Origin: Pseudomonas sp. Irchel 3H7 | GTDB taxonomy: Bacteria; Pseudomonadota; Gammaproteobacteria; Pseudomonadales; Pseudomonadaceae | Assembly: GCF_900187605.1 (NCBI RefSeq) | Contig: NZ_FYEA01000004.1 | Span: 317,674-381,673 of the forward strand | Direction of reading: 5' to 3' | Length of the DNA: 64,000 bases | Shown: positions 48,107 through 58,538 of the stretch, one piece after another | Numbering within the stretch: position 1 is the first letter of the stretch | How the letters are laid out: each line of letters begins with the position of its first letter | Notes under the pieces: generated by a model | Told to the model about the DNA's origin: nothing | What the model saw: only the letters and a program-made list of their open reading frames with translations | Databases searched by the model: none | Translations under genes and position numbers: made by a program

Positions 48107-48412
48107 TCAGGGGTGCGCCAACAGTTCGGTCAGTTCACTGACCTGAGCAATTTCGCGCATGTCTTCGGGCATCGCACGGATGCTGACAGCCTTGCCGGCC
48201 GCATTCGCATCGCGCATGAAGCACAGCAGCAACGACAAACCGACGCTGCTGGACTTCTTCACCGCCGAGCAATCGATCACCAGCGAAGCAGCCTTGCTGG
48301 ACTTGATTAGCGCCTGGCCTTCCTTGCGCAGGTCGGCACCGGTGCGATAGTCCAGCACGCCACTGAGCAGAAGCTCGTCGACATCACTCATACGAACTGC
48401 GGCCTCATTCAT
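48107..48412 (-). CDS. mlaB: STAS-domain protein MlaB
   Basis: 101 residues from ATG 48412, whose start overlaps the mlaC stop (ATGA). STAS fold with LVIDCSAVKKSSSVGLSLLL (the conserved Ser/Thr region, about 52-70). MlaB binds MlaF and is needed for the MlaFEDB phospholipid transporter. Last gene of the mla operon. Confidence 0.9.
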   Translation of the reverse strand: MNEAAVRMSDVDELLLSGVLDYRTGADLRKEGQALIKSSKAASLVIDCSAVKKSSSVGLSLLLCFMRDANAAGKAVSIRAMPEDMREIAQVSELTELLAHP

Positions 48413-49056
48413 TGCGCGGGGTTCTTTTCGGTGGCTTCCTTGGCCTTGGCCACTTCCCCGGCCCAACCATTGATGGTCTTGTCCAGATCGTTGCCATTGC
48501 GCTGCATCGCGTCGGCGAACTGATCACGGAACAGCTTGCCGATGTTGATGCCGTTGATGATCACGTTGCGCAGTTTCCACTCGCCGTTGATCTTCTCGAG
48601 CGTGTACTGCACAGGATAGATCGCGCCGCTGCTGCCCTTGACGGTCATGTTGACGCTGGTGCGATCGCCCGATTCGTCCTTGGCAGGATCAACGGTGATG
48701 CCCTGATTGTTGTACTCAAGCAAGGCGTTGCCGTAGAACTGAAACAGGCCTTTTTTGAAGTTTTCCTGGAAGGTCTGCATCTGCGCCGGCGTGGCCTTGC
48801 GCGAATACTTGACCGTCATGATGCTCTTGGAAATGCCTTCGGCATCCACTACCGGCCCGACGATGTTGTTAAGCGCCGTGTAGAAATCGGTCGGGTCCTG
48901 CCTGTATTTCTCTTTGTTGGCAGCCAGGTCGGCCAGCAACCGGGTGGTCGTGTCCTGAACCAGATCATGTGCCGAAGTCGCAGCAGCCACGGCGTTACCC
49001 ATCAACGGCAAGGCCGCCAACAGCACCAACAGGCTGCGTCGCAAGATAGAGATCAT
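48409..49056 (-). CDS. mlaC: Periplasmic phospholipid carrier MlaC
   Basis: 215 residues with a signal peptide (ILRRSLLVLLAALPLMGNAV). Tol_Tol_Ttg2 family segments include YRQDPTDFYTALNNIVGPVV and FQENFKKGLFQFYGNALLEY, then INGEWKLRNVIINGINIGKL. MlaC shuttles phospholipids between the outer-membrane MlaA complex and MlaFEDB. In the order mlaF-E-D-C-B. Confidence 0.94.
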   Translation of the reverse strand: MISILRRSLLVLLAALPLMGNAVAAATSAHDLVQDTTTRLLADLAANKEKYRQDPTDFYTALNNIVGPVVDAEGISKSIMTVKYSRKATPAQMQTFQENFKKGLFQFYGNALLEYNNQGITVDPAKDESGDRTSVNMTVKGSSGAIYPVQYTLEKINGEWKLRNVIINGINIGKLFRDQFADAMQRNGNDLDKTINGWAGEVAKAKEATEKNPAQ

Positions 49057-49067
49057 TCAAAAGCTCC

Positions 49068-49535
49068 TCATTTGGCGTCTTTGCTAACGGTATTGAGCAG
49101 GAATTTACCGATCAGGTCTTCCAGTACCAGTGACGACTGGGTGTCGTGGATGGTTCCGCCATCCTTCAGCGGCTTGTCTTCACCACCTACGCTGATACCG
49201 ATGTACTTCTCGCCCAGCAGACCAGCGGTCAGGATAGACGCTGTGGAGTCGGTCGGCAGGTTGTCGACCTTTTTATCCACTTGCAGGGTGACCCGACCGG
49301 TGAAGCTGTCGCGATCCAGATCGATTGCCGTGACCTTGCCGATGGTCACACCGGCCATGGTCACTTTGGCTCTGACCGTCAAACCGGCGATATTGTCAAA
49401 GTAGGCATACAGTTTATAGGTGTCGGTGGTCGACGTCGGAGACAGACCACTGACCCGCAAAGCAAGCAGCAACAAAGCCAGGATCCCTGCCAGCAGGAAC
49501 AGGCCGACACCGATTTCCAGGGTGCGGTTTTGCAT
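49068..49535 (-). CDS. mlaD: MCE-domain protein MlaD
   Basis: 155 residues: a membrane helix (about 7-27, IGVGLFLLAGILALLLLALR) and an MCE domain (about 40-118: YAYFDNIAGLTVRAKVTMAG, LLGEKYIGISVGGE). It forms the hexameric ring in the periplasm that receives lipid from MlaC. The start overlaps the mlaE stop by one base (TGATG). Confidence 0.94.
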   Translation of the reverse strand: MQNRTLEIGVGLFLLAGILALLLLALRVSGLSPTSTTDTYKLYAYFDNIAGLTVRAKVTMAGVTIGKVTAIDLDRDSFTGRVTLQVDKKVDNLPTDSTASILTAGLLGEKYIGISVGGEDKPLKDGGTIHDTQSSLVLEDLIGKFLLNTVSKDAK

Positions 49536-50332
49536 CAGAAATCTCCAAACATCAAAGCGGTCAGAATAAAGTCCAGGCCGAGCACTGCCAGCGAGGCAAA
49601 CACCACGGTCTTGGTGGTGGCACGGCTGATCCCCTCGGAAGTGGGCTCACAGTCGTAGCCTTGGAATACGGCGATCCAGGTCACTACAAAGGCGAAAACA
49701 ATACTTTTGATCACGCCATTGAGCACGTCACTGGTGAAATTCACGCTGTTCTGCATGTTTGCCCAATAAGAGCCTTCATACACACCCAGCCAGTCGACAG
49801 CCACCCACGAACCGCCCCAGATGCCCACCACGCTGAAAATCATCGCCAGCACTGGCAGGGAAATGAAGCCGGCCCACAGGCGCGGGGCAATGATGTACTT
49901 GAGCGGATCGACGCCGATCATTTCCAGGCTGGAAAGCTGTTCGGTGGACTTCATGTTGCCGATCTCTGCCGTCAACGCCGAACCGGCACGACCGGCGAAC
50001 AACAACGCTGTCACCACCGGGCCGAGTTCACGCAACAGGGTCAGCGCAACCATCTGCCCCACGGCCTGTTCCGAACCATAGCTCGACAGAATGCTGAAGC
50101 CCTGCAGCGCCAGCACCATGCCGATGAAGATCCCGGAAACGACGATGATCACCAGCGACATCACGCCGACTGAATGCAGTTGCTTGACCAGAAGGCTGAA
50201 GCCACCGCTGATCCCGCCACGCCCCAGCAAGGCATGAAACAGAAACAGCGTCGCACGACCGAACACCGCGACGGCGTCGATCGCCGCCTCGCCGAACCGG
50301 CGCACGCGTTCTATTAATGAAATTCTGCGCAT
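49535..50332 (-). CDS. mlaE: ABC transporter permease MlaE
   Basis: 265 residues with about five membrane helices and the MlaE signature: [25 protein letters not shown]-like [20 protein letters not shown] (about 127-146) and [20 protein letters not shown]. It is the inner-membrane permease of the MlaFEDB phospholipid transporter. Overlaps mlaF by one base at its start. Confidence 0.95.
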   Translation of the reverse strand: MRRISLIERVRRFGEAAIDAVAVFGRATLFLFHALLGRGGISGGFSLLVKQLHSVGVMSLVIIVVSGIFIGMVLALQGFSILSSYGSEQAVGQMVALTLLRELGPVVTALLFAGRAGSALTAEIGNMKSTEQLSSLEMIGVDPLKYIIAPRLWAGFISLPVLAMIFSVVGIWGGSWVAVDWLGVYEGSYWANMQNSVNFTSDVLNGVIKSIVFAFVVTWIAVFQGYDCEPTSEGISRATTKTVVFASLAVLGLDFILTALMFGDF

Positions 50333-51141
50333 CAGCGCTTCCCCAGAAGATCTGCGCGGTAATCCGTCGCTGGAAAATGGTACGGCACCGGGCCATCGGG
50401 ATCGCCGGTCATGAACTGACGGATCCGCGGCTCGTCCGAGTTCATCAACTCGTCCGGCGTACCCTGACCCAGCACCTGACCATCACCGACGACATAGATA
50501 TAGTCAGCGATGCTCGCGGTTTCAGCCAGATCGTGGGACACCACGATACTGGTGATCCCCAGAGCATCATTGAGCAGACGGATCAGACGGACCAACACGC
50601 CCATGGCGATCGGATCCTGCCCGACGAACGGTTCGTCGTACATGAGGATCTGCGGATCGAGCGCAATCGCCCGCGCCAGTGCGACACGGCGCTTCATGCC
50701 ACCGGACAGCTCATCCGGCATCAATTCGATGGCACCGCGCAGACCGACCGCCTGCAATTTGAGCAGGACGATGTCGCGGATCATTTCTTCCGGCAAATCG
50801 GTATGAACACGCAGTGGGAAAGCGACGTTCTCGAACACATCGAGATCGGTGAACAGCGCGCCGCTTTGAAACAGCACACCCATGTGCTTTCGCGCATCGA
50901 ACAGATCGCTGCGCGAAAGCGCAGGCAGGTTCTGGCCGTTGACCCAGACTTCGCCGCTGGCAGGGCGCAATTGTGCACCCATCAATCGCAGCAGCGTGGT
51001 CTTGCCACACCCGGAAGGTCCCATGATGCCGGTGACCTTGCCGCGCGGGATGCGAATATCGACGTTATTGAAAATGCTGCGCGCACCGCGCTTGAAGGAG
51101 ACTCCCTTCAGCTCGACCGCGTAGGCGTTATCGGCACTCAT
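50332..51141 (-). CDS. mlaF: ABC transporter ATPase MlaF
   Basis: 269 residues: Walker [16 protein letters not shown] (about 41-55), signature [14 protein letters not shown] (about 144) and Walker [15 protein letters not shown] (about 167). It powers phospholipid movement through MlaE. First gene of the five-gene mla operon, divergent from kdsD with a 275-bp gap. Confidence 0.96.
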   Translation of the reverse strand: MSADNAYAVELKGVSFKRGARSIFNNVDIRIPRGKVTGIMGPSGCGKTTLLRLMGAQLRPASGEVWVNGQNLPALSRSDLFDARKHMGVLFQSGALFTDLDVFENVAFPLRVHTDLPEEMIRDIVLLKLQAVGLRGAIELMPDELSGGMKRRVALARAIALDPQILMYDEPFVGQDPIAMGVLVRLIRLLNDALGITSIVVSHDLAETASIADYIYVVGDGQVLGQGTPDELMNSDEPRIRQFMTGDPDGPVPYHFPATDYRADLLGKR

Positions 51142-51354
51142 CTAAACTCCTTGCGATGCAGCCTCTCACTCGGACGCCTGTCTTTACTTAAAAAGCACGT
51201 ACATCCCGGGCAGGCCGAACTGGCGGCGAACTATATCACTGCAAAGGCTAAGCGCCCAAGGCTTGTACCAGCCTGTGTTCGGCGATATGACAGGTGCGCA
51301 GGCTCTTTTGCCGGCTTTTGGTAACGAGGAATGACAAAGCACGACGAACTTGCG

Positions 51355-51382
51355 TGAGCCTTTGCAACATAACCGCTATAAT
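51355..51382 (+). promoter_or_regulatory. Putative sigma-70 promoter of kdsD
   Basis: A perfect TATAAT at 51377-51382 lies 34 bp before the kdsD start. The -35 region (TGAGCC, 51355-51360, 16-bp spacing) is weak. Confidence 0.4.
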
Positions 51383-51416
51383 CGCCGCCTTTTCATCGGG
51401 CTATACGATTTCTGAC

Positions 51417-52391
51417 ATGAGCCAATCCAGCGACCTGATTCAATCGGCACAACGCACCATCCAACTCGAAGTGGAAGCCGTACAAGGCTTGCTGCCCCAT
51501 ATCGACGCCGATTTCGTACGTGCTTGCGAGATGATTCTGGCCAGTAAAGGCCGTGTGGTCGTGGTTGGCATGGGCAAATCCGGGCACATCGGCAACAAGA
51601 TTGCCGCGACCCTGGCCAGCACCGGCACCCCTGCATTTTTCGTGCACCCGGCCGAGGCCAGCCATGGCGACATGGGCATGATCACCCGCGACGACGTGAT
51701 CCTGGCCCTGTCGAACTCCGGCTCGACCAATGAAATCGTGACTTTGCTGCCGTTGATCAAACGTCTGGGCATCCAGTTGATCAGCGTCACCGGCAACCCG
51801 CAATCGCCGCTGGCCAAGGCGGCCGAAGTCAATCTCAACGTTCACGTCGAACACGAAGCCTGCCCGCTGAACCTGGCACCGACCTCGTCGACGACCGCAG
51901 CACTGGTCATGGGCGACGCGCTGGCCGTGGCACTGCTGGAAGCACGCGGCTTCACCGCCGAAGATTTCGCTTTCTCGCACCCGGGTGGCGCCCTCGGCCG
52001 TCGCCTGCTGCTGAAAGTGGAAAACGTCATGCACGCCGGACAAGAGTTGCCGCAAGTCCAACGCGGCACGCTGCTCAAAGACGCATTGATGGAAATGACC
52101 CGTAAAGGTCTGGGCATGACCGTTATCCTTGAAACGGACGGTAAACTCGCCGGGATCTTCACCGACGGCGACTTGCGCCGCACGCTGGATCGCAGCATCG
52201 ACATCCGCAGCGCCACCATCGACCAGGTAATGACGGCCCACGGCAAGACTGCCCGCCCGGAAATGCTGGCCGCCGAAGCCCTGAAAATCATGGAAGATCA
52301 CCGAATCAACGCATTGGTAGTCGTAGACGAGGAAGATCGCCCGGTCGGCGCCTTCAACCTCTCCGATCTGCTGCGCGCAGGAGTCATGTAA
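51417..52391 (+). CDS. kdsD: Arabinose-5-phosphate isomerase
   Basis: 324 residues: SIS domain (about 35-175; VVGMGKSGHIGNKIAATLAS, LSNSGSTNEIVTLLPLIKRL) and two CBS domains (about 200-324). It makes D-arabinose 5-phosphate from ribulose 5-phosphate for Kdo synthesis. ATG 51417 chosen; the upstream in-frame extension has no family match. First gene of the kdsD-kdsC-lptC-lptA-lptB run. Confidence 0.95.
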   Translation: MSQSSDLIQSAQRTIQLEVEAVQGLLPHIDADFVRACEMILASKGRVVVVGMGKSGHIGNKIAATLASTGTPAFFVHPAEASHGDMGMITRDDVILALSNSGSTNEIVTLLPLIKRLGIQLISVTGNPQSPLAKAAEVNLNVHVEHEACPLNLAPTSSTTAALVMGDALAVALLEARGFTAEDFAFSHPGGALGRRLLLKVENVMHAGQELPQVQRGTLLKDALMEMTRKGLGMTVILETDGKLAGIFTDGDLRRTLDRSIDIRSATIDQVMTAHGKTARPEMLAAEALKIMEDHRINALVVVDEEDRPVGAFNLSDLLRAGVM

Positions 52392-52915
52392 TGAGCAACG
52401 ATCTGCTGCAACGCGGCAAAGCGATCAAACTGGCGGTTTTCGACGTCGACGGCGTTCTCACCGACGGTCGCCTGTACTTCCTTGAAGACGGCAGCGAGTT
52501 CAAGACCTTCAACACCCTCGACGGTCAAGGCATCAAAATGCTGATGAACGCCGGCGTGCAGACCGCTATCATCAGCGGCCGCAAGACACCCGTCGTTGAA
52601 CGTCGAGCGAAAAACCTGGGGATTCCCCACCTGTTTCAGGGCCGCGAAGACAAATTGGTTGTTCTCGACGGTCTGCTTGAGCAACTGGGCCTAAGCTATG
52701 AAGAAGTCGCTTACCTCGGTGACGATCTGCCCGATCTGCCGGTGATTCGCCGTGTTGGTCTGGGCATGGCCGTAGCCAACGCCGCCGATTTCGTCCGCGA
52801 ACACGCCCATGGCGTAACCCACGCCCGTGGTGGCGAAGGGGCCGCCCGCGAATTCTGCGAATTGATCCTGCGCGCCCAGGGCCGCCTCGATGCGGCCAAC
52901 GCCGCGTACCTGTGA
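52391..52915 (+). CDS. kdsC: KDO-8-phosphate phosphatase
   Basis: 174 residues, HAD type C0: catalytic VFDVDGVLTDG (Asp nucleophile and acid, about 19-29), AIISGRKTPVVERRA and VAYLGDDLPDLPVI (about 112-125). It releases Kdo from Kdo-8-phosphate. The start shares one base with the kdsD stop (TAATG). Confidence 0.96.
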   Translation: MSNDLLQRGKAIKLAVFDVDGVLTDGRLYFLEDGSEFKTFNTLDGQGIKMLMNAGVQTAIISGRKTPVVERRAKNLGIPHLFQGREDKLVVLDGLLEQLGLSYEEVAYLGDDLPDLPVIRRVGLGMAVANAADFVREHAHGVTHARGGEGAAREFCELILRAQGRLDAANAAYL

Positions 52916-52923
52916 GCCAAACC

Positions 52924-53496
52924 ATGTTTAGCAAAAAATTTCGCAACTTCCTGCTGTTCGGCTGTATCGCGGCGATATTTGCCGCGGTGGGCTACTGGAA
53001 CATCAGTCCGGAACGCTTCCTCGACAAGCCACCGGTGACGTCGGTCGAAACGCCTATCGACTGGTATGCAACCAACACGCACACCCTGCAATACCTGCCG
53101 GACGGCAAAGTGCAGTATGAAATGACCTCCGACAAGGCCGAGCACGTCAAGGCTACCGATGTCACCCTGGTCACAAAGCCGGACCTGAACATGTATCGCG
53201 GCACCGACTTCCCTTGGCACGTGACCAGCGAACGCGGCGAAGTGAACTCGGGCGGTACCGAAGTTGAACTGATCGATTCGGTACGCGTACAGCGCACCGA
53301 TGAGAAAAAACGCGGCACTCTGATCACCAGCACCCGCATGACCGTGTTCCCGCAGCAAGAATATGCGCAGACCGAGCAACCCGTTAGAATCGAGGGTGCT
53401 GGCGGTGTATCGACTGGCGTCGGAATGAAAGCGTACCTGAAGGAAAGCAGGATACACCTGCAATCGAACGTAAGAGGACAGTATGAGGCTCGTTAA
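52924..53496 (+). CDS. lptC: LPS export protein LptC
   Basis: 190 residues from ATG 52924. A GTG at 52912 overlapping the kdsC stop is the alternative. One N-terminal membrane helix (about 8-26, LLFGCIAAIFAAVGYW) precedes a periplasmic beta-jellyroll (LVTKPDLNMYRGTDFPWHVT, RIEGAGGVSTGVGMKAYLKE). LptC anchors the LPS bridge between LptFG and LptA. Overlaps lptA by 14 bp. Confidence 0.92.
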   Translation: MFSKKFRNFLLFGCIAAIFAAVGYWNISPERFLDKPPVTSVETPIDWYATNTHTLQYLPDGKVQYEMTSDKAEHVKATDVTLVTKPDLNMYRGTDFPWHVTSERGEVNSGGTEVELIDSVRVQRTDEKKRGTLITSTRMTVFPQQEYAQTEQPVRIEGAGGVSTGVGMKAYLKESRIHLQSNVRGQYEAR

Positions 53497-54028
53497 AACC
53501 CTCCCTATTTTGCTCAGTCTGGGCGCAGCACTGGGAAGCGTGAGCGCCTGGGCTCTGCCGAACGATCAGCAGCAACCTATCCGCATTCAGGCCGACGACG
53601 CCCAACTGGATGACAAGAACGGCATCGCCACCTACAAAGGTGATGTGATCATCACCCAAGGCTCGATGATCGTTAAAGGCAACACGGTGACCATCACCCG
53701 TACGCCGGCTGGCGATATCGATGTCGTGACGTCGGTGGGCAACCTCGCCTACTTCGAACAGTTGCAGACTCAAGGTGATGCCAAGCCTGTACAGGGCTGG
53801 GGCGTAACGATCCAGTACCACGCCGCGCAAAACCGCGTTGTACTGATCGACAAGGCCAAGGTTGTCGACAAGGACAACAACACGACGCAAGGCGAGAAAA
53901 TCGTCTATGACACCGTGAAGAAACTGGCCAGCGCCGGTCGCGCTACCGGCAGCAAGGTCACCGAGGCGCGTCCGCGCATCGACATGGTGATCCAGCCGAA
54001 GAAGAAAACCGACGAGAAAACCCAGTAA
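53483..54028 (+). CDS. lptA: LPS transport periplasmic protein LptA
   Basis: 181 residues with a signal peptide ([18 protein letters not shown]) and the OstA-like jellyroll: [39 protein letters not shown] and [20 protein letters not shown]. It forms the periplasmic bridge carrying LPS. The stop overlaps the lptB start (TAATG). Confidence 0.95.
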   Translation: MRLVKTLPILLSLGAALGSVSAWALPNDQQQPIRIQADDAQLDDKNGIATYKGDVIITQGSMIVKGNTVTITRTPAGDIDVVTSVGNLAYFEQLQTQGDAKPVQGWGVTIQYHAAQNRVVLIDKAKVVDKDNNTTQGEKIVYDTVKKLASAGRATGSKVTEARPRIDMVIQPKKKTDEKTQ

Positions 54029-54753
54029 TGGCAACTCTGAAAGCTCAGCACCTGGCCAAGGCCTATAAAAGCCGCCAGGTCGTGCGTGATGTCAGCCTGT
54101 CGATCGACAGCGGCCAGATCGTCGGCCTGCTCGGCCCGAACGGCGCCGGCAAGACGACCTGCTTCTACATGATCGTCGGCCTGGTACAGGCCGATCAGGG
54201 TCGCGTGCTGATCGATGATCTGGACGTCAGCCACCAGCCGATGCACGGTCGTGCCAAGGCCGGTATCGGCTATCTGCCGCAAGAAGCGTCGATCTTCCGC
54301 AAACTGTCGGTGGCCGACAACATCATGGCCATCCTCGAGACCCGCCAGGAGCTCGACAAGGCCGGCCGTCGCAAAGAGCTGGAAAACCTGCTGCAGGAAT
54401 TCCACATCAGTCACATCCGCGACAACCTCGGCATGAGCCTGTCCGGTGGTGAACGCCGCCGTGTGGAAATCGCTCGCGCGCTGGCAACGGCACCGAAATT
54501 CATCCTGCTCGACGAACCGTTCGCCGGTGTCGACCCGATTTCGGTCGGCGACATCAAGCAGATCATCCACCACCTCAAGGCCAAGGGCATTGGTGTACTG
54601 ATCACCGACCACAACGTCCGTGAGACGCTGGACATCTGCGAAACCGCTTACATCGTCAACGACGGTCAGTTGATTGCCGAGGGCGATGCAGAAACCATCC
54701 TGGCCAACGATCTGGTCAAGGAAGTGTATCTGGGCCACGAGTTCCGCCTGTAA
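54028..54753 (+). CDS. lptB: LPS export ATPase LptB
   Basis: 241 residues: Walker [20 protein letters not shown] (about 32-50), signature [16 protein letters not shown] (about 138) and Walker [17 protein letters not shown] (about 158). It powers LPS extraction with LptFG. Followed by a 187-bp GC-hairpin-rich leader before rpoN. Confidence 0.96.
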   Translation: MATLKAQHLAKAYKSRQVVRDVSLSIDSGQIVGLLGPNGAGKTTCFYMIVGLVQADQGRVLIDDLDVSHQPMHGRAKAGIGYLPQEASIFRKLSVADNIMAILETRQELDKAGRRKELENLLQEFHISHIRDNLGMSLSGGERRRVEIARALATAPKFILLDEPFAGVDPISVGDIKQIIHHLKAKGIGVLITDHNVRETLDICETAYIVNDGQLIAEGDAETILANDLVKEVYLGHEFRL

Positions 54754-54858
54754 GCGCAACAGTGCCCGGTGCGCCGCCCGGGCGCTGTATCGATTCAAGC
54801 AGGATTTAATACGCTTTAATTGTTACAGCGCTCTAGGCAAACACTTCAGTTTCAGGCA

Positions 54859-54864
54859 TATAAT
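54859..54864 (+). promoter_or_regulatory. Possible -10 element of rpoN
   Basis: TATAAT 76 bp before the rpoN start, with no clear -35 box. Small GC hairpins follow in the leader (about 54876-54920). Confidence 0.3.
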
Positions 54865-54940
54865 TTGCTTAAGTTTGGCGCTTCGGCGCCCTGTAGTGGA
54901 TGGCGCATAGCGCCGGCGAATAAGGTGTTAAGCCCCTGCC

Positions 54941-56434
54941 ATGAAACCATCGCTAGTCTTGAGAATGGGCCAGCAGCTGACGATGACACCGCAGCTGCAA
55001 CAGGCCATCCGTCTGCTCCAATTGTCGACCCTGGATCTGCAACAGGAAATCCAGGAGGCTCTGGAATCCAATCCGATGCTCGAACGCCAGGAAGAAGGCG
55101 ACGACTTCGACAATTCCGACCCCATGGCCGACAACGCCGAACAGAAGCCCGCCACCGAAATCCAGGAACCGTCCTATCAGGAAACTGCCCCGACGGTGGA
55201 CAACCTCGAGGAGGGCGAATGGAACGAGCGCATCCCCAACGAGCTTCCGGTCGACACCGCCTGGGAAGACGTCTACCAGACCAGTGCCAGCAGCCTGCCG
55301 AGCAGCGACGATGACGAGTGGGACTTCACCACACGCACCTCCGTCGGCGAGAGCCTGCAAAGCCATCTGCTGTGGCAACTGAACCTTGCACCGATGTCCG
55401 ACACCGATCGCCTGATCGCCGTCACCCTGATCGATTGCATCAACAATCAGGGCTACCTGGATGAAACCCTCGAAGAGATCCTCGAGGCGTTCGATCCGGA
55501 ACTGGACATCGAACTGGACGAAATCGAAGCCGTCCTGCACCGCATTCAACAATTTGAACCAGCCGGCATCGGCGCCCGCAACCTCGGCGAATGCCTGCTG
55601 CTGCAATTGCGCCAGCTGCCAGCCAAGACGCCTTGGCTGGCTGAAGCCAAGCGTCTGGTCAGCGATTACATCGACCTGCTCGGCGGCCGCGACTACAGCC
55701 AGTTGATGCGTCGCATGAAGCTCAAGGAAGACGAACTGCGTCAGGTCATCGAACTGGTGCAGAGCCTGAATCCGCGCCCAGGCTCGCAAATCGAGTCGAC
55801 TGAAGCCGAATATGTTGTCCCTGACGTTATCGTGCGCAAGGACAACGAGCGCTGGCTGGTCGAGCTCAATCAGGAGTCGGTGCCACGCCTGCGCGTCAAT
55901 GCCCAGTACGCCGGTTTCGTGCGTCGCGCCGACACCAGCGCCGACAACACCTTCATGCGCAATCAGTTGCAGGAAGCCCGCTGGTTCATCAAGAGCCTGC
56001 AGAGCCGCAACGAAACCCTGATGAAAGTTGCCACCCAGATCGTCGAGCATCAGCGCGGTTTTCTGGAGTACGGCGACGAAGCCATGAAGCCGCTGGTCCT
56101 GCATGACATCGCCGAAGCGGTCGGCATGCACGAATCAACGATTTCACGGGTGACCACACAGAAATTCATGCATACCCCGCGCGGTATTTATGAGTTGAAA
56201 TACTTTTTCTCCAGCCACGTCAGCACCTCCGAAGGCGGCGAATGCTCGTCCACAGCGATCCGCGCGATCATCAAAAAACTGGTTGCAGCGGAAAATCAGA
56301 AAAAGCCGTTGAGTGACAGCAAGATCGCTGGTTTACTGGAGGCACAAGGCATTCAGGTGGCTCGCCGCACCGTCGCCAAGTACCGCGAATCCCTCGGGAT
56401 CGCGCCTTCGAGCGAACGCAAGCGGTTGATGTAA
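54941..56434 (+). CDS. rpoN: RNA polymerase sigma-54 factor
   Basis: 497 residues. Glutamine/leucine-rich region I ([20 protein letters not shown], 6-25), acidic region II (about 60-115), core-binding region, the HTH (about 370-400) and the RpoN box [10 protein letters not shown] (about 473-482). It directs transcription of nitrogen, flagellar and other genes with enhancer-binding activators. Hpf, ptsN, rapZ and ptsO follow on the same strand. Confidence 0.97.
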   Translation: MKPSLVLRMGQQLTMTPQLQQAIRLLQLSTLDLQQEIQEALESNPMLERQEEGDDFDNSDPMADNAEQKPATEIQEPSYQETAPTVDNLEEGEWNERIPNELPVDTAWEDVYQTSASSLPSSDDDEWDFTTRTSVGESLQSHLLWQLNLAPMSDTDRLIAVTLIDCINNQGYLDETLEEILEAFDPELDIELDEIEAVLHRIQQFEPAGIGARNLGECLLLQLRQLPAKTPWLAEAKRLVSDYIDLLGGRDYSQLMRRMKLKEDELRQVIELVQSLNPRPGSQIESTEAEYVVPDVIVRKDNERWLVELNQESVPRLRVNAQYAGFVRRADTSADNTFMRNQLQEARWFIKSLQSRNETLMKVATQIVEHQRGFLEYGDEAMKPLVLHDIAEAVGMHESTISRVTTQKFMHTPRGIYELKYFFSSHVSTSEGGECSSTAIRAIIKKLVAAENQKKPLSDSKIAGLLEAQGIQVARRTVAKYRESLGIAPSSERKRLM

Positions 56435-56455
56435 GCCACGTTACAGCGTTCCAGT

Positions 56456-56475
56456 GGCAGGCTTTTCGGCCTGCC
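56456..56475 (+). terminator. Possible weak terminator/hairpin between rpoN and hpf
   Basis: GGCAGGC, loop TTTTCG, GCCTGCC, then GCTTTAT. The T-run is short, so partial read-through into hpf is likely. Confidence 0.45.
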
Positions 56476-56507
56476 GCTTTATGCACTGGCAACGAAGGAG
56501 AAGCTGT

Positions 56508-56816
56508 ATGCAAGTCAACATCAGTGGACACCAACTGGAAGTGACCCAACCTCTGCGTTCCTACATCGAGGAAAAACTCCAACGACTGGAGCGACATTTC
56601 GACAAGATCACCAACGTGCAAGTCACGATGTGCGTCGAAAAGCTGAAGCAGAAAATTGAAGCCACCTTGCATATACCCGGCAGCGAAGTGGTCGCTAACG
56701 CAGAAGATACTGATATGTATGCTGCGATCGACTCACTGACCGACAAGCTGGATCGCCAACTCAAAAAGCATAAGGAAAAGACCCAGAGCCTCCTTCAGGG
56801 CGCTACCGGTCGTTAA
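56508..56816 (+). CDS. hpf: Ribosome hibernation promoting factor (short form)
   Basis: 102 residues from ATG 56508 (AAGGAG upstream). HPF/YfiA fold: QVNISGHQLEVTQPLRSYIE, EEKLQRLERHFDKITNVQVT and DMYAAIDSLTDKLDRQLKKH. It binds idle 70S ribosomes and promotes 100S dimers. The gene after rpoN is conserved across proteobacteria. Confidence 0.95.
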   Translation: MQVNISGHQLEVTQPLRSYIEEKLQRLERHFDKITNVQVTMCVEKLKQKIEATLHIPGSEVVANAEDTDMYAAIDSLTDKLDRQLKKHKEKTQSLLQGATGR

Positions 56817-56828
56817 CATCCCTAATCC

Positions 56829-57293
56829 ATGATCCGACTTGAAACCATCCTGACCCCCGGCCGTTCCCTCGTGAACGTGCCGGGCGGCAGTAAAAAGAAA
56901 GCCCTCGAACAAATTGCCAACCTGATCGCCCGCGAAGTGCCGGATCTGGAGATGCAAGATGTCTTCGAGGCGTTGATTGCCCGTGAAAAACTCGGCTCCA
57001 CCGGTTTTGGTAACGGCATCGCCATTCCTCACTGCCGTCTCAAGGGTTGCCAGTCGCCTATCAGCGCCTTGATGCACCTTGATACGCCAATCGATTTCGA
57101 CGCCATTGATGGCGCTCCGGTTGACCTGCTGTTCGTACTGCTGGTCCCGGAAGCCGCCACCGATGCGCACCTGGAGTTGCTGCGTCAGATCGCCAGCATG
57201 CTCGACCGCAAGGACGTGCGCGATAAACTGCGCAGCGCCGCGAGCAACGAAGCCTTGTATCAGGTTGTCCTGGACGAGCAGAACGGGCATTAA
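56829..57293 (+). CDS. ptsN: PTS IIA-like nitrogen regulatory protein
   Basis: 154 residues, EIIA-fructose/mannitol fold. The phosphorylated histidine is in [13 protein letters not shown] (about 66). [20 protein letters not shown] at the N-terminus. It receives phosphate from HPr (ptsO) in the nitrogen PTS and regulates potassium and carbon/nitrogen functions. 12 bp after hpf. Confidence 0.95.
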   Translation: MIRLETILTPGRSLVNVPGGSKKKALEQIANLIAREVPDLEMQDVFEALIAREKLGSTGFGNGIAIPHCRLKGCQSPISALMHLDTPIDFDAIDGAPVDLLFVLLVPEAATDAHLELLRQIASMLDRKDVRDKLRSAASNEALYQVVLDEQNGH

Positions 57294-57295
57294 TC

Positions 57296-58153
57296 ATGCG
57301 CTTGATCATCGTCAGCGGCCGTTCCGGCTCGGGTAAAAGTACGGCTCTGGATGTCCTTGAGGACAACGGCTATTACTGCATCGACAACCTTCCTGCAGGC
57401 TTGCTGCCGGAACTGGCCGAACGCGCGCTGATTCACACTGAGCTGGCGCAACCGCTGGTGGCCGTGTCCATCGATGCGCGCAACCTGCCGAGCCACCTGA
57501 CGCGCTTTCCGGAGCTGCTTGAAGATGTCCGGGGAAAGCACATCCAGTGCGACGTTCTGTATCTGGACGCCGACGAAGAAACCCTGCTCAAGCGTTTCTC
57601 CGAGACTCGCCGTCGCCATCCACTGAGCAACGCCAACCGCTCGCTGGCCGAGGCGATCCAGGATGAAACCGCCCTGCTCGGCCCGATTGCCGACCTCGCG
57701 GACCTGAAGATCAACACCACCAATCTGAACCTGTATCAGCTGCGCGACAGCATCAAGCTGCGCCTGCTGAACCAGCCGGAGCCGGGGACCGCATTTCTGG
57801 TCGAGTCCTTCGGCTTCAAGCGCGGCATGCCGGTCGACGCGGATCTGGTATTCGATGTGCGCTGCCTGCCCAATCCGTACTGGAAGCCGGAACTGCGCGC
57901 GCAATCAGGTCTCGATGCGCCGGTGGCTGAGTACCTTGCGGCGCAGCCAGAGGTCGAAGAAATGTTCCAGGACATTTTCACTTACCTGCACAAGTGGCTG
58001 CCGCGCTTCGCTGCGAGCAACCGCGCCTACGTCACCATTGCCATTGGCTGCACCGGCGGGCATCACCGCTCCGTCTACCTGACCGAACGCCTGGGTCAGG
58101 CCCTGCAGAAAACCCTGAAGAACGTCCAGGTTCGCCACCGCGACCTCACTTAA
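57296..58153 (+). CDS. rapZ: RNase adapter protein RapZ
   Basis: 285 residues. N-terminal P-loop [20 protein letters not shown] (about 7-26), the [11 protein letters not shown] segment, and C-terminal domain motif [20 protein letters not shown] with [19 protein letters not shown] (about 245-263). RapZ controls GlcN-6-P synthase via sRNA decay in enterobacteria; its pseudomonad targets are less clear. It starts 2 bp after ptsN. Confidence 0.95.
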   Translation: MRLIIVSGRSGSGKSTALDVLEDNGYYCIDNLPAGLLPELAERALIHTELAQPLVAVSIDARNLPSHLTRFPELLEDVRGKHIQCDVLYLDADEETLLKRFSETRRRHPLSNANRSLAEAIQDETALLGPIADLADLKINTTNLNLYQLRDSIKLRLLNQPEPGTAFLVESFGFKRGMPVDADLVFDVRCLPNPYWKPELRAQSGLDAPVAEYLAAQPEVEEMFQDIFTYLHKWLPRFAASNRAYVTIAIGCTGGHHRSVYLTERLGQALQKTLKNVQVRHRDLT

Positions 58154-58168
58154 AGGATTCACACCGCG

Positions 58169-58444
58169 ATGCCTGCTCTGGAAATCGAAATCATCAACAA
58201 GCTGGGCCTGCATGCCCGCGCATCGGCCAAGTTTGTTGGAGTGGCCGGGCAGTATCCGGATTGCACGATCAGAGTGGGTCGTACACCAGAGACCACGATT
58301 GATGGCAAAAGCATCATGGCGATGATGATGCTGGCGGCTGGCAAGGGCACCAAAATCTATCTGAGTACTGAAGGGCATCAGGAACAGGAAGCCCTGGATG
58401 CGCTGGTGGCGTTGATCAACAACTACTTCGACGAAGGCGGCTGA
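58169..58444 (+). CDS. ptsO: HPr-like phosphocarrier of the nitrogen PTS (NPr)
   Basis: 91 residues: EIINKLGLHARASAKFVGVA carries the active histidine (about 16). The regulatory serine region is DGKSIMAMMML (about 48). NPr transfers phosphate from EI-Ntr to PtsN. Last gene of the rpoN run, followed by a REP unit. Confidence 0.95.
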   Translation: MPALEIEIINKLGLHARASAKFVGVAGQYPDCTIRVGRTPETTIDGKSIMAMMMLAAGKGTKIYLSTEGHQEQEALDALVALINNYFDEGG

Positions 58445-58455
58445 CAGCCAAAGTC

Positions 58456-58529
58456 AAAAGATCGCAGCCTGCGGCAGCTCCTACACTGGAATGCGTTCCC
58501 TGCAGGAACTGCCGCAGGCTGCGATCTTT
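58456..58529. repeat. REP-type palindrome, family A (CTGCGGCAG variant)
   Basis: AAAAGATCGCAGCCTGCGGC... and complement ending ...GCTGCGATCTTT, between convergent ptsO and the ZIP gene. It differs from the other family A copies by a matched pair of changes in both arms. Confidence 0.88.
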
Positions 58530-58538
58530 CGTTCTGCT

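Noticed and set aside
54953..56131. 392-codon open frame antisense to rpoN
   Set aside because: The sense strand is an intact sigma-54 gene with RpoN box; the antisense frame has no motif.
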